Positions 1-13,149 of a stretch of 64,000 nucleotides of DNA are shown one piece after another. Source of the DNA: Isoetes taiwanensis. Lineage: Eukaryota > Streptophyta > Lycopodiopsida > Isoetales > Isoetaceae. The stretch spans positions 372,001 through 436,000 of the forward strand of contig JAJEKV010000273.1 in assembly GCA_021234155.1 (NCBI GenBank), written 5' to 3'. The notes under the pieces were generated by a model. That model was not told where the DNA came from and searched no databases. It saw only the letters and a program-made list of their open reading frames with translations. Each line of letters starts with the position of its first letter. The first letter of the stretch is position 1. The translations under genes were made by a program, and so were the position numbers.

Positions 1-540
1 CATGAAGATGAGTATTTTAACATATTGAAGTGGGCAAAGAATGGATATTCCGGCAAAGGATAAAATTTGACCTTGAGTTTAAGTAGGAACAAAGTATTAA
101 GGAAAATGCCTATAAAACCTATCCAAATTCAGTCGTCAAAGTGTCAGGTTTTAGTTAAAACAATGTCTACAATGTCTAAACATGTTGCTCAAGCTGTTCT
201 CAGGCTAGAAATGTGAGGTTCCTAGCAATTGTTGTTATGCAGCATTTATAAGAAAGGATAGTGGATTAGGGTCCAACTTAGCAGTTTCTATCTTGCTTAG
301 AGGAGTTTCCTTCCATCGCTCATCGTGAATGTTCGTCGATATGATTGCGGAAACCATTTCGCAGTGATAGTAAGAACCCTTAGGTTATTCCTACCTCGCC
401 ATGGTTGCACAAGTTCGGTGAATTTGTTACCGCCACAACGTTGGTTTAGGGAAGGGTGATTGCTAGATAGGAGTCTTCTATTTTAAACAAAAGACAGAAT
501 TGTTATTGCATAATTAGAACAAGAACTATAATTTGTTGAA
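1..540. other. Spacer without recognised feature
   Basis: I see no convincing coding frame, RNA gene or repeat here. Composition is AT-rich and similar to the rest of the first 10 kb. Confidence 0.5.
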
Positions 541-756
541 AGGAAGCTTACTATGTTGGTAAAGGGATTGGGCTGGAGCTAAGAGATCAAGAGTTCAAGT
601 TCTAACAATAGACTTTTTAATGGAGTTGGCTGCTTTAGGAAAAATAGAATACTAGATAATATAACAATATATGACATTCAAGGAAGCTTGGCATGCTGGT
701 AAGCACCTATGGGTAGAGCAGGGAGGTCATAAGTTCAAGTCCTTGAAGTCCAATTA
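541..756 (+). repeat. Two tandem tRNA-like (SINE-type) units
   Basis: Two related stretches begin with AGCTTACTATGTTGGTAA (about 545) and AGCTTGGCATGCTGGTAA (about 685), roughly 140 bp apart. Each has an A-box-like segment near the start. About 45 bp later each has a B-box-like GAGTTCAAGTTCT or AAGTTCAAGTCCT. Box A and box B at this spacing mark tRNA genes and tRNA-derived SINEs. The acceptor ends do not pair well, so these are read as tRNA-derived repeats, not working tRNA genes. Confidence 0.45.
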
Positions 757-769
757 GAAGTTGGCATGT

Positions 770-1100
770 AGGGGGTTTTGGAGCTTTGAAAACCAATTCT
801 AAACCTCCTTTTCCCTCATCAAGCAGCCTTAAAAAAAACTTTTTTTTTTTCTGTGCGTACAGAATGCGGCGTCGAGGCGATTTTAGGCTCCTAGAGTCAA
901 ATTCTAAACTGGCTTTTCCCAGCCAGCGCCGCCCTAAAAAAAGCTTTTTTTTTTCGTATAAATTTTTTTTATATACGACATTTTTATGCGGACGCATATA
1001 AAGTGGTGCAGAGGGGGTTTTGGGTTCCTAGAATCAAATTTAAAACTCATATTTCCCTGTCAACGCCATCTTTAGAAAAAATGCTATAAATCTTTGATCA
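770..1100 (+). repeat. Three degenerate tandem copies of a ~115-bp unit
   Basis: A unit that starts near GGGGTTTTGG or GATTTTAGG, contains AATTCTAAAC, then TTTTCCC, and ends in an A-run followed by a T-run, recurs at about 773, 880 and 1013. The A-run/T-run pairs (for example CCTAAAAAAAGCTTTTTTT) could form short hairpins. Small open frames across these copies on both strands are by-products of the low-complexity sequence. Confidence 0.5.
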
Positions 1101-3945
1101 AAAGCATCTTCTGATGGTGGTTTTAGGGAGTTTTTTACTAATTCAAATGTCCTCTACCCAATAGCACAAGAATCGCCTTAATCCGAGCTTTCTATGGAAA
1201 GCTATGGCCTCCAAGAACAAGTGACCTCATTCTACCCAAAAACTCACTCCTTTCTCCTTAACATTTCTCTTCCCAGTTAATCCCTCTTTTCGCCTAGAGA
1301 AGCTACTCGAGCATACTATACGGAACTTAGGATAATTTTCTATGTTAGAGATCCCCTACCAACTAATCGATCTAACGCGCTAGGACATGGCAAGCGCTAT
1401 GATCCGATTTACCAAGATCATGGCTTTGATACCATTGTGATTCTCCTCGAACCTATACGATGCTCCCATCGTATAAATACGGGAAATTTTCCTTCCATGG
1501 CGACTCCATCCCCACGAGAAGACCCTCCGTCTGACTCGGACCACTTGTGATGTGCAAGTGTCCGGGTGAAGGACACAGAGGTGTCATTTGTCCCAAGCCT
1601 TCTATGGGAATCATATAGCGAAAGGGTACATACATGTTAGCACCTAAGAACAATATACATAATAATATATCACCTCAAAGGATGGCCCATCCATCATCAA
1701 GGCAACATCAACATAATACCAATACAACATATGAAATGCATCATAAATGAGGGTTCTACCCTGGGCTCAGACTCTAAGGAGGGTCAACTGATGGTCAGAG
1801 CCTCCAGATAACAACAGATGGAATCATGACAATTGTGTTGGCTGGCTAGGGTAGTCCATTCCATCCGTCCCTCCTGTGCACGCACACTTTGCAGATAGGC
1901 TGAAACATGCTATGGCATGATTGTAGCCTTCCAGAGACGCAATCTCATGGAATCATTCTATGAGACTACTCCGGGTTACATCTCCCGGTCCGACGAGGCA
2001 AGTTAGAGTGGCGTCCCTTCCCCAGGCACAATGGATCCCTGGGTGTGCTATAGGGTATGCGCCACCACAGTGGCCCCCTTATCTGTACCCTGCTTAAACC
2101 CCCCAAAATCTATAAGTCGGATCACCACATCTATTGGCCGGGCCGCCTTTCCGGACACTCGCGCGGGCCATGAGAGGCGACCGTTGAGGTGTCAGTGGGG
2201 TTTTTCTCCATATCAGGGCCCACACATTGTTTGTTTTGGTGTTGGGTTTTGACTATAAGTCTAGCACATTGTAGGAGTTCCATAAGAGTCCGTGTGGAGC
2301 GTTAAAAGAAGGCTCCACCTTCCCTTCTTCCGCTTCAACGGGTGCCCGTGTCGGTGCTCAATTACAACATAGCCTCCACAGCCGGGTGGCCTCTTGTGCA
2401 TAGGCCGCATTTAATGGGATTTAAGGGATTCTAGCTAGGAGCATCTCTACTTCTACATAGCCTTTAGGTCTCTAACCCCGTAATCCCACAAGAACAAGAG
2501 GTGTAGCAGAAGAACTACTATAATTCATAAATCCATTCATAACTTCAAATAGAACATCAATAAGAGAGATTAATCATCCATCTAAACTCTGAGCTAAATC
2601 TTCCATCTCTCAGATCCTCCATGCTCTTCTGGTTGAATAAGCTCCTCCTCCCTCTCCAGCTGACCCCCAATTTGAATTGGGGCAAATTGGGATGACCCAA
2701 GCATCTCTACCTTGCGCTATCGATTTGGGCCTGGTGGCAACCCTTAAATCTAACTTAGCTAGTTCTACCTTGTTAAAAAATAACATGAATAATTAATATA
2801 CCATTAAGCATTCATGGTGACATGTCATGTATTTGTACATATAACATATAAATATGTGGAACATCATAACTAGATCAACATTAATTCTTACTCGGAGAAA
2901 ATAACTAGGGAGCTAATGTTTTGTAGATAACAAACATTCATGTGGATAACTAATGATCTGATCATATGGAATTTCAATCTTTATCTCCCGTAGCATAGAC
3001 AAATCCTTACGACAAAATGTCTCATACACGAGCTCACAAGAGCTCAAGTTACATAATATAAGAAAAACCCATAGACGAATTTATTGCCAACACTAAATCT
3101 ACTAAACGACACCGAACGAGCATCCATGATTAATGCATCCATGATTATACAAGCAAAAGTATTTTATGTTCTCTTTGATCGAAAAACAAGGTGACCTAGC
3201 AATTGCACTAATGACTTGCAGTTGCACTAATAAAAAAGATTCCCAAATATTCTTTAAAATTATGCTAGTTTTGGGCTGAAACTGTAGAAAATGCCTTCTT
3301 TTTTAAGATTGTGGTGCCATTTTAGGGTGTTGAAACCAAAAAAGGGATTACACTTTAAAAACTAACCTTCATTTCAACGGTCTTCCTACTAAAAGTTTTT
3401 ATAAAAAAAAACTTGTCTCCCTAGAAAAGCACATAGCTAAAAGAGTAGCTCGAAAGAAATATCATAAGGAGATATTATTAATGCATGTGCTTGCATAACT
3501 CAATTTACATCTTTGAAAAAAGCAAAACAAGGTTCTCAAACACAACGTTTGTATGGGAAAAATGAAGTGAGCTTATGACGACATTGCACATTGGATACAC
3601 GAAAAATGTTTGAGGATCTCCTAGGTACAAAATTGAGCAGAATATAAAAGAGCATCAACCAGGGAATTTAGAAACTCTAAACAACATTCAAAAGATGACT
3701 ACCACAAAAGTTTTCGACTAGCAAGCAGAGTAGGGTCTGGCGTATCATTGTACTCCATCAATCCCTTCATTTAGATTTGGAGGTCCCATTTTCGTTTGAG
3801 GAGCTAGAAGAGCCCTCTTCATCACCTAGTAACACCTAACAAAGAAGCAACAAATAAAGTAAAAATTTTAAATAAAGAAGGATCAAACAAAATACAAATA
3901 TTAAATGATTATGTTGTATATTATTGCTTAATATTATAATATTAC
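1101..3945. other. Spacer; GC-richer block at 1450-2400 of unknown origin
   Basis: No open frame longer than about 75 codons resembles a known protein. Positions 1450-2400 are more GC-rich than their surroundings and contain several C-rich tracts. They could be part of an old LTR-type retroelement, but I found no primer-binding site, polypurine tract or pol motifs. The rest is AT-rich and featureless to the eye. Confidence 0.4.
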
Positions 3946-6900
3946 TTGATATTATATATATTATTAAAACTATCCTATTGTTTAAGTTTGGTTTTTCCGA
4001 TGTCCCGAAAACTTTTAGGATTTTTTACTTGGTTTATTTTTCTAAGGTTTGGCTTATTTTGTCAGCCGGCAAAGTTTTCTGGTAAGCCGAAAATCGAGAA
4101 GGGAAAAAAAAGGGCCTCGACCAAGGGAGAAGGAAAAAAAAAAGAGGACGGCTCGATGGAGGCGCCGTTTTGGTAAGTTCTTTTTGGGGATCGTTTTTAG
4201 CTGTCGGGAGCTGGATAGAGGTGGTGGCAGGTTGCAGGTGCATGCAGATTGAGAGGTATAAGAAGGAGGTTCCGGATGCTGCTGCTGTGAATCGAAGTCT
4301 GTTGTTGGCGTAGATGCGGTTTTGTCCTTCTATTGTTTGCTATTTGTCCATCCAGTGTTGTTGATTCGTCCTAAAGAATATTTGCTCCATAATCCTTCAG
4401 GTAAAGCTGCTGCCCTTTGTTTTAAAGATTAGAAGCCCTTTGCTTTAAAGATAGTTTTTACTTGCAAGTGAGGCTTATGCTATGGAGCATGCAGGACAGG
4501 TCTAAGAGACTGGAGACCTTTGGGCGTTGCAGCTTACTGCCTATGAAATGCTTTTGTATGCTAGATGTGCATGTATGGCCTTGATGACATCATTTTGAGG
4601 CAGATAAGTCTTCTTCATGTAGGTACCTCAATTGTACTTCTTTTCCTCTCACCATTGGATGTCTTTAGCATGTATGAATGCCCTTTTACATGTCATGCAT
4701 TTGAATAGTTATTGATTCTGTGTATAGTGCTCTCCTATCAATTTGCAGATGTTTTGAATAGGTGGTCTCATGACTCTTTGTTTGTGCCATGCTTTGTGAA
4801 GAACTGACATGGCAACCAGTCATGTTTCCTTCCAAGGCTCTGAAGCTTTTGCCTCCACCTACCAAAACCTGAATTGGCTGCTCCTGTGCAACCCTACTAT
4901 TGTGGCCATGCCTGCATATTCAAAGCAGTTTGACAACGATTTGGAATACTTTTTAAAAGTTGGTTTTCTGTCTGCTGCATCTACACCTTTACTTACAGCT
5001 ATCTTTTGCTCTTAGATGGAGTTCTGATAGAGATGAGGCACATACAACTTATCACAGAGATGAGGCACATACAAGTTAAGGAAAAGAGGCAGGTGAAGTC
5101 TTGAAACATTGTGCATATACTATTCATTACTTAAATGGAATTGGGGTAGCTTCATAGATGCTTCAAGAATTGTTTGAAATGCGTTTTGTATTGCTGCATA
5201 GCATGTTTCTTCTCAAGTTTAAAGTCCATTCATTTTCATTTCCGATCAACCCTAAGATGTTGTCCTTCCCATTTATGCAGAAGTATGCTGCCCAAGTGCA
5301 ATGTCATTGTCAGAAAGTTTATGCTAGCTTTAGAGATGTTGTAAGGACTTTAAGTGACTTTGTAAGCTGCATTCTGGTCAGACTAGAACAGGAAGCAAAA
5401 TACCATGTCTTGAGTTGCATGGGAGGTAGGGAAACAGTAAAACTGCACATTTGAATTTAACATTTCTCATTTCACACACAGGACTAGGACAGACCAGACT
5501 GGAAACGGCAAGTCGCGCAAATGCGTGACTTTCTATTTGTTATTTACATCATCGTCATGTAGATGAAGTGCATGCCATTGGCATTACCCTCAGATGATAA
5601 GTGCCTCTTTTTTAGTTGCAGCGAAGGTCTTCATTTGTTGCAAATAAATGGTAGGTGCAACGAAGGTCTTCTTTAGTTACAACGAAGGTCTTCTTTTGTT
5701 GCTAATAAATGGTAGGTGTTCTTGCTAGGCTTACACACATGAAAATAAGAGTTGTTAGAAAAATATTCTAGCACTCCTGGCTGATATCATCTTTGTTGGT
5801 GTTTGTTTCTGGGTATGTCCAATACAGGTTACTTACGAAAAGGTATACTATGCTTTTTAGTGCATGTACCAGATCTCTGACGTGCACGTGACCAAATTCC
5901 ACTACATCAAAACATTAAACGAGCATGTACGTTTCCTTACCCATGTAGGATATGTTTTCTTTATCATGGCTGAAGCTTGCTTATATTTTCTATTAGGCCA
6001 AGCGAAATCTTTGCCAAGCAAGGCCACACATATTAGCTTCAAGGCATGAAGGGAACGTACTAGCTTCATATTCTGTCTGATTGGTTGGAGAACTTAAGGT
6101 TGATTGGTTGAACTTAAGATAGCAGGGAGGCAACATGGCCAGATAGGATATGGATCTTACATAAGGATGCATCGCTTAATAGGAAATTGACACAGTTTGT
6201 GCCAAACAACTTCTATTGCATTGGGAGTATTCAGGTGTGGTTCCATGTATTCTTTTCCAGTTTGTATTCCTCCTGATCTTTACAAATCTAACGAGCAAGT
6301 TGTTCACCTACATTTTGGTTCGTTATCCTCCTGATCTTGCACTTTTGTTCGTTATTTATAAGCATCTTTTTTAGCTACAGATTGCTCGACATGGTTTGCA
6401 GTATATTTGCGTGATGTCGTGGTATCGCTTATGTTAAAAATTGGCTTATGTTAAAGTTCTGAAAGCTAGACATGTCTTAAGACAGATACAATGTCAAAAT
6501 TCGGGTGAAACGTTGTATTGGGTTGTGTTAAAAGTTCTCAAAGTTAGAATTAACAGACAGGTCATAAGACAGAGGCAATGTCAGGTGAGACACAGACGTC
6601 GTCTAAATATAAGGCTATCTTAGAACTGTCTGCAATGTTGTGGATCTATTTTCCAAATGTGTAGACCAAATGACAGATCATTTCCAAACTTCAAAGGTCC
6701 TTTAAGTAAGATCTCCAAACTTCAAAGGTTCCATAAATACCATGTTGCAATGAATGCTTCCAACGTTGACTAATAAAACATCTTATTAATCCTAATATTG
6801 TTAGGTAACTTGCACACCACATTAAGCTCATTGCGACACTGGCCTACAGAACACACAACTCCCTATAATGTTCGTTCTATATTTCATGTATAGATATCTC

Positions 6901-7407
6901 CATGTAATCACTACCTTCAATTTTGCACGTTTGTGATGATGCAGCCATTACCATCATACTTAATTTTAAACATAAAATTAGATCTATAAATTCCTTTCGT
7001 AATAATGTGCCAAATTATTCTTATAGAAGCAACAACATAGACACTGGTAACTACATTCCAATAAGATGATGTACAATATAACAAAATGGCATGAAAACCA
7101 CATTAAACATGCACTTTCACATAATAGCTACATTTATAGTCATGTCTCTCTAGCCACAAGGCAGCCAAACGAACACTACATGCCATTCCTGACATATTAC
7201 ATTCCACCTAGGCATTAAAATACATTCGGCCTACACATTAAATGGTGCCTCACCTATTCATCCTCCATCCAAATCACTACTAAAGCCCGGCAACGCCGGG
7301 CACCATAACTAGTAGCTAATAAGAATGGGATATTATTGCTTAATGCACAAAGAATATTAGTGACTAAGTATGCGTTAAACAATGCGTTAGGGACCAAAAG
7401 TGCGTGA
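3946..7407. other. Spacer without recognised gene; small tandem repeat at 5617-5722
   Basis: Open frames at 3946-4252, 4809-5015, 5158-5454 and 5864-6049 (plus strand) have no motif I recognise. At 5617-5722 the phrase CGAAGGTCTTC occurs three times, and AATAAATGGTAGGTG occurs twice. Splice-like signals occur throughout, so an untranslated or non-coding transcript cannot be excluded. Confidence 0.35.
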
Positions 7408-7427
7408 TGTCTATGATATCATAGACA
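7408..7427. repeat. Perfect 20-bp palindrome
   Basis: TGTCTATGATATCATAGACA is a perfect inverted repeat centred on GATATC. It lies in AT-rich spacer shortly before a short (AATAG)n run at about 7458. No function is evident. Confidence 0.6.
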
Positions 7428-8454
7428 CAATATTTTTAGAAAAGGTGTGAGCCTATGAATAGAATAGAATAGAATAGGGCATGGCAAATTTTTATTTTTT
7501 TAAACAGCTATGCTATGACAGCATAGAAGAAGACGATTTTGAGTAGGGCGATGTAGCACATGAGCACATGAACATGTCGATTCAACAGAAGATGGTTCAC
7601 AAGGGTAACATGCCGATTTACTAGGGCATAAGGCATAGGAGGTCAATTCATCATAAGATGTGTCGATTCGGTATAGCCGTGCATGGCGTGGTTATTTCTC
7701 AAAAAGGCATAAAGAAGACTTATGAATCGAATTGTGAGAGGAGGCATAACATAGCAAATTGAATTGAAAGATGAGGCATGGAATTGGTGTCGATTCAAAT
7801 AATGAGACAGGTCAATTCAAAGATAAGGCATAGCCGTGCAAAACCCAACAGTCAATTTAGCAAAAGCACAAATGTAAGGTGGCATAGCAAATGAATCAAA
7901 TTGATGATGATGGCGGCATGGGCGTGGCTCAATTAGTCATGAATTTCCAACACTTTGGGTTTGCTATGATATAGATAGCAAAGAGCCATCGGTGATTTTG
8001 TTGGAATCGACACTCAACCACCGGGCAAGTGACGAGGTCTTATAATCAACATTAGTACTTAAAAAAAAAACAATTACACTCGGAGATAGTTCGCGGCCTT
8101 AATAGTCTGGTTCTTTATGCAAATTCAATGTTTGTCTACAGGAAACTGCATAGCACAAAATTATGGTTGGAACCAGGTAAGCAATTTAGCGTTTTTCTTG
8201 CATTTTTAGTTTTTTTTTTTTTTTTTTTTAAATTTCTAGGTAGGTTTTTTTCTACATTTCGAGATATTCCACTCTTTGCAGACATGTTTTAACGCCTTTT
8301 ATATTGATTTTTTTTGTTAGTTTGTAGTCTCATTTCGTAAGCTCTTTAGGTATGACTGCATAGACTGAACGTTTGTTTGTGACTTTGTGTTGTGCTGTCT
8401 TTGTATGTTTTGAAGATTGGCTTTTAACTGATATAGAGTAAACATCGTGTGCAT
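7428..8454. other. Spacer
   Basis: No gene is recognised. A long T-run sits at 8210-8230. GGTTGGAACCAG/GTAAGC at about 8165-8180 looks like a 5' splice site but has no coding exon attached. Confidence 0.35.
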
Positions 8455-8697
8455 ATTTCAATGTCTTGTGCTATGACGTCATAGGCGTAGCTTGTTTTAA
8501 AAAGGCATTTGCGTATTTCAATGTCTTGTGCTATGATGCCATAGGCGTAGCATGTTTTTAAAAAGGCATGTGCACATATCAATGTCTTGTGCAATGACGG
8601 CATAGGCAAAATAACATGTTTCTAAAACACGTGTACATATTTCAATGTCTTGTGCTATGATGGCATAGGCATATCATGTTTTTGAAAAGGCTTTAGA
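8455..8697 (+). repeat. Four-copy ~61-bp minisatellite
   Basis: The phrase TTCAATGTCTTGTGCTATGA recurs with small changes at about 8457, 8518, 8578 and 8641. Each is followed by a variant of CATAGGC, then a GTTTTTAAAA-like tract. Looser echoes of the TGTCTTGTGC core continue at about 8760 and 8855. The first unit holds the palindrome TATGACGTCATA, a perfect bZIP/CRE-type core that later units have lost. Confidence 0.75.
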
Positions 8698-10182
8698 CAC
8701 ATGCTGTAAACATAGTACAATTTAGTACTATGGTCTGAGGCTGAATAATTTTTAAGACTGTCTTGTGCCTTGACATTAGAGACATGATACTTTTTTCTAT
8801 AGTGTATAGCTGTCTAATTAATCAATTTCTTTCTTTTTTGTTTGAAGATTTAGGATTGTCTTGTGCTAGAATATTTATTGGAGCTTTTTTATTTGAAAAA
8901 TATTAAGATGTTTATAACGTCATAGACAAACAATTCTTTTATAGAACATATGTTTTTAGTTAGATGTACTACATTGTTTTTCTTATCTCTTGTCCATGGC
9001 ATTGCAGGAGGAATGAAACTGAAAAGGATGATGTTGGTAGTTCAGGGTTTACGCAGCTTTTCAAGATGAAATTTTGTAAGGAAAAGCTAACGCCAAAGGA
9101 AGACACATTTATTGTTACTGAACCCAACACGTATTTTTGTAAAGATTAACAATGGCTTTTAGTGCGGGGAAGTGGAGACTTGGTAAGCTCCATGTACATT
9201 CACATATGATCTATAGCTGGAAAATATAAACAATTGTTGGAAGATTTCAAGAGTTGTGGTCATCTTCTTTCTGCCGTTGTTTGGAATGTGCCATATAAAG
9301 TGCACCATAGTTGCTCATGGAAAGCGAAGTACATTTTTTGTTGATGTTAGATACTTTAAATTGAGTATCTTCTCTCGAGAACCTCCAGGAGTGCATTTCC
9401 TTTAACATGAAGACCTTAAGAAAAGTGAGTATTTTGCATTGCCATGAGTCTATAGCCTTCATAATTCGTAAGTTAGTTTTACAGTATGTTTTTCATTACT
9501 AACAGGTTCTGATTATAAAAGGTTTGGTTTTGCAGGACCTCTTTTCGTCGTAAGATGTTCCTCTTGACATTTGATGATGTTGTTGTTGACATTTCACTTT
9601 TCTAAAAGTGTTATTTTTTAAGGTGAAAAAAATGTTTAAAACTCTTATTTTTGCAATATGGCTCAACTGTTTCTTTTTTTTTGGGATGCATGTTACATTT
9701 ATTGGATGTCTTTCTAGAAATGCTTGTTTTAAATTGTAAACTTTTAGTTTCACAAAAATTTTAAAATAATAACCCCAAAACAGACTAAAATTTCGTTTTA
9801 ACAAAAAGGAATTTACAATTGCACCACAAGCCATTAGTGCATTTGCTAAGTCACCTTGTTGAAACTAAAACAACACCGATTTTTACCATTTGCAAGATGA
9901 TTACAATAAAGAAAAAATGACACATAAGCTCGATCCTTGTCACTTACATAGTGTGCGGACATATCAAGAATTACATAGTGATCACAATGATATCAATGGA
10001 TTACATAGTGATCAACAATGGTGCATAGTTGTGCCAGCATCAATGGTCTTCCAAGATCAACCCATTGACGTAGTTAGCATGTTGTTATTATAATACGTAA
10101 AATGAGATAATTTCGAAAAATCAGGAAACAGAAAACTATTATATGCTTTTTAGGGTTCGCAAGCGGCAATGGTCCTTATGAA
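8698..10182. other. Upstream region of U11-48K; possible untranslated exons
   Basis: No protein motif is recognised. A stretch at about 9007-9181 is bounded by a good acceptor (CATTGCAG before 9007) and a good donor (GACTTG/GTAAGC), so it could be a 5' untranslated or non-coding exon. A pyrimidine tract ending TTTTTAG at about 10153 lies just before the U11-48K start, and the frame stays open back through it, so the true first exon may lie further upstream. Confidence 0.35.
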
Positions 10183-12886
10183 ATGCAAGGGGCTTCTCCT
10201 CAGCTGGCGGCTGGCCATTCCGTATTGTCAGATCTTTCTTCGGAATCAGTAGGCAATGTTGAGGCAAGTGTAGAGTTAAGGGATCTAATTTTGAAGCTAT
10301 CAGAATTTGCGGAAGAGAGCGAAAAGATTGTCGGAAAAGCTTTGGAGAAGTTTAATCTAGACAGAAAAAAATTTACTGCAAGTGGTGTTCATTGTTTGGC
10401 CAAGTGTCCTTTTGATTCAAACCATGTCATGCCAGGAAACGCCTTGTTTAGGCATTGGCTTAGGTGCCCACAGGCACCCGCAAGGCTGGACGCAGAAGCC
10501 GATGTGTTGATTAAATCATTGCGTTATTCTCAAACTACAGACAGCTGCGCAGAAGATAAATGTTCCAACGGGTTTTCTTCAACAGATCAAGAAACTCATA
10601 ATCCAGCAACAGGTTATCCAGATCGAGGGGACGATGTTAAAACTGCAGGTCCAATTCATAACCCTAACCAGATCAATCTGGGCAGTTGGTTCTTTTATGA
10701 AGATGCCCCAGCGGTTGTCCAGGAAGCTTCTTACAATATTAGGCCTCCATGTAATTCATTTAGGATGCCGAAGTGTATAAGTGATGAGATAAGTGATACA
10801 GGAAGTGTTGAACATGCTCTTGATGAGGTAAGATACGGCCAACCAGATCCTGTAAACGGGAGGGCAGAGTGGTTAGAAAAAAGTCTTCTTCCATCGGAAT
10901 TGTGGATGCTAGAGAAAGAAGTTTTGGCTTGGAAAGATCTATCAACGGTTTCTTCATCATTCCCATTAGTTAAAGCGGTGTTAAATTTGAAGAATATAGA
11001 TAAAAATAAGGTCACGGATTGGCTTCTTATAAACTCTCCTTCTTATGGAATAGTTTTGGATTCGACTTTAGCACAACAGGTATTTGTGCTTCTCAGGCTT
11101 CTTTTTCATGTTGCCCGTAAAGAAGCTCTGAATTCGATTAAGTCTGATTTACAAAAACATGTGAAGGAATGCACGTCTCCTGCCCACCTTACCAGAAAGT
11201 CTGAAAGCATCCACATCTTCTTTCATGAATGTTTAAGTTGGCTTCTGTGTATATTATGCATATTGTACCATCCTCCTCAAGCGAGAGCTCTGGTGCTTGA
11301 GTTAGTAAAATTTTGTGTTATTTTATCAGCGCAAGCCCTTTGTTATACTTCTGGCAAGATACACAGGAGCAACCAAGAAGCTTTAAATTTGGAGAAGCGT
11401 ACCAATGACATCATTTGTACAGAAAGTAAGATAGAAGTTATGGGAACAAAACGCTTGAAATCTTGGCAGGTAGATGCAGCAATTGCTGCTTTGCTTGAAA
11501 GAGCATATCTAGAAGATTATGTAAATGGGTGCATACACACGAATAGGATGTCAAAAGCCAATCTGTAAGTGCATCTATTTTGTATATTCCTTGTAATAAC
11601 TCGTCATCCATATATGCTTATACATCTTATACATCATTGCAGGATATCTGAGTATGAGGTCTTTCTTCAAAGAGCATCCATAGAGCGTAATCTGCGGCCT
11701 AATTATAGAGCCGTTCTAGAGCATGATAGTCTAATCTGGCACCCACAGCAACAAGAGGTTTGGAATGACTTTATTCGTTTGAAAGATTTCTTTGTGAGCC
11801 ATAGTTGCTGAATGAATCGTTGCTAAAAATGAAAGTGTGTCAGATGTTATAGCTTAGGGCACACTTCCCTCTTCAAGCTGAGGTTTGCTTCAGTTATCTT
11901 TTGTTTAGTATCTTCATGGACTATCTTCAGTACATAAAATGATGATCAGTCTTATCGAATTTGTTTTAAGTGGCATTGTTTTGAAATGGTGTTCTTGAGG
12001 GGACGTATTATTTGTAAACGGCTCTAAATAAAGTAATGATGCAGCCATGTTTAAGGAATCCCTAATGGTCTCTAATTGCATGCACTTGCTATTTATCCAG
12101 GGTTCTAAAAAACATAAAACAAAAGAAGAATTGTTGGCAGAAGAGAGAGATTATAAGCGGCGTCGCATGTCATATCGAGGAAAAAAGATTCGCCGTACAC
12201 CCACTCAGGTACAGGAACATTAGTTGTAGTCTGTAGTTAGCATGCTAGATTTAACTTTACCTTGTTCATGCTCAGCATCTACACTAATGATAGCTAATAT
12301 TTTGGATGCTGTCTTATAGGTGCTTCATGATATTATTGATAGTCATATGGGAAAGATTGTTGCGGCTGGTGGAATAGGCTGCTTTGGATACCAAAAGAAC
12401 TCTATTGAGAGTGTGGCTGAAGTGTCTATTGCAAGTGAGGATGTACCTGGTAAGTCCCATTGTGAAAGTGTCACTAGGAGTCCTCAAAGACAACATGACC
12501 GTTACTCAAAAGTGTCTGGGGGGGAGAAATCCAGACCCATTGCCGGAGAAAGGAACACAAGATATGAAGATAAGGAAGATAGGAAAGGCTTTAGAGAGGC
12601 TAAAAGGCATGGAGACAGGGAAGACAGGAAGGCATCTAGGGAGGATAAATATGGGCACTGGTATGATGACAAGGATGGTGCTTATAATACAGGATATGAC
12701 ATGCATTACAAATCTAGTGGCCATGATAAACAAGCCTTGCATGATTATGAACATAGAAACAAGCATTCTGGGAAGACAAGGGAGCAGAGAAAAGCACACG
12801 CTAATAGAGATTTTTCTGATAGATCAGGTGTTAAAACTGAAGATGGTAAGCATAGGAAGTACGAAGATTATGATCATAGTAGATAG
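10183..12886 (+). CDS. SNRNP48: U11/U12 snRNP 48 kDa protein (U11-48K, CHHC zinc finger)
   Basis: U11-48K is a minor-spliceosome protein that contacts U12-type 5' splice sites through a CHHC zinc finger (family knowledge). The proposed coding exons are 10183-11564, 11643-11793, 12101-12208 and 12320-12886. All splice sites are GT-AG, the frame is kept, and the product is about 735 residues. The CHHC finger is clear: CPFDSNHVMPGNALFRHWLR, with Cys75, His81, His91 and Cys95. The middle part has a conserved-looking block (ISEYEVFLQRA through NDFIRLKD). It is followed by a basic stretch (EERDYKRRRMSYRGKKIRR) and by TPTQVLHDIIDSHMGKI. The tail is rich in Lys, Arg, Asp, Glu and His. The first ATG is chosen because an in-frame stop lies upstream, but an extra 5' exon is possible. 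The 3' end is also uncertain: donor-like sites at 12450, 12845 and 13007 compete with the stop at 12884. Confidence 0.9.
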
Positions 12887-13006
12887 AAAGCATTATGAGA
12901 GGGCAGGGGAACAGGGAAAACACATGCTTATTTCTTTAGATCGGGTGTTAAAATTGAGGATGGGAAGTATGATAGTAGGCAGTTTCTCTCCAGGAATGAG
13001 GAAATG

Positions 13007-13117
13007 GTAAGATAACGGTTCAGTGGTTTAATACTTTTGTATCCAAACATTTTGCTGTCGAAATGTTTTGGTCCAGGATCGACTCTGATTCCATGGGGTG
13101 TCTTCTCTGCCACAGGC
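13007..13117 (+). other. Candidate alternative intron at the 3' end of U11-48K
   Basis: The donor AAATG/GTAAGA at 13006/13007 and the acceptor TCTTCTCTGCCACAG/GCTT ending at 13117 bound a 111-nt GT-AG intron. Read in the frame of the last U11-48K exon, the upstream block (GVKIEDGKYDSRQFLS, and on to NEEM) joins the downstream AFEVASV and a stop. However, an in-frame stop at 12884 would first have to be spliced past. The acceptor is 32 nt upstream of the tandem U12-type 5' splice-site motifs, the arrangement expected for a 3' splice site activated by U11 binding. Confidence 0.55.
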
Positions 13118-13149
13118 TTTTGAAGTTGCTTCGGTTTAGGAGATCATAT

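Noticed and set aside
1450-2400. Possible LTR of a retrotransposon
   Set aside because: GC-rich and LTR-like to the eye, but no matching second LTR, primer-binding site, polypurine tract or pol gene is present in the window.
8455-8697. CRISPR-like array
   Set aside because: The units are tandem with no unique spacers of constant length, and the window is a nuclear plant sequence.
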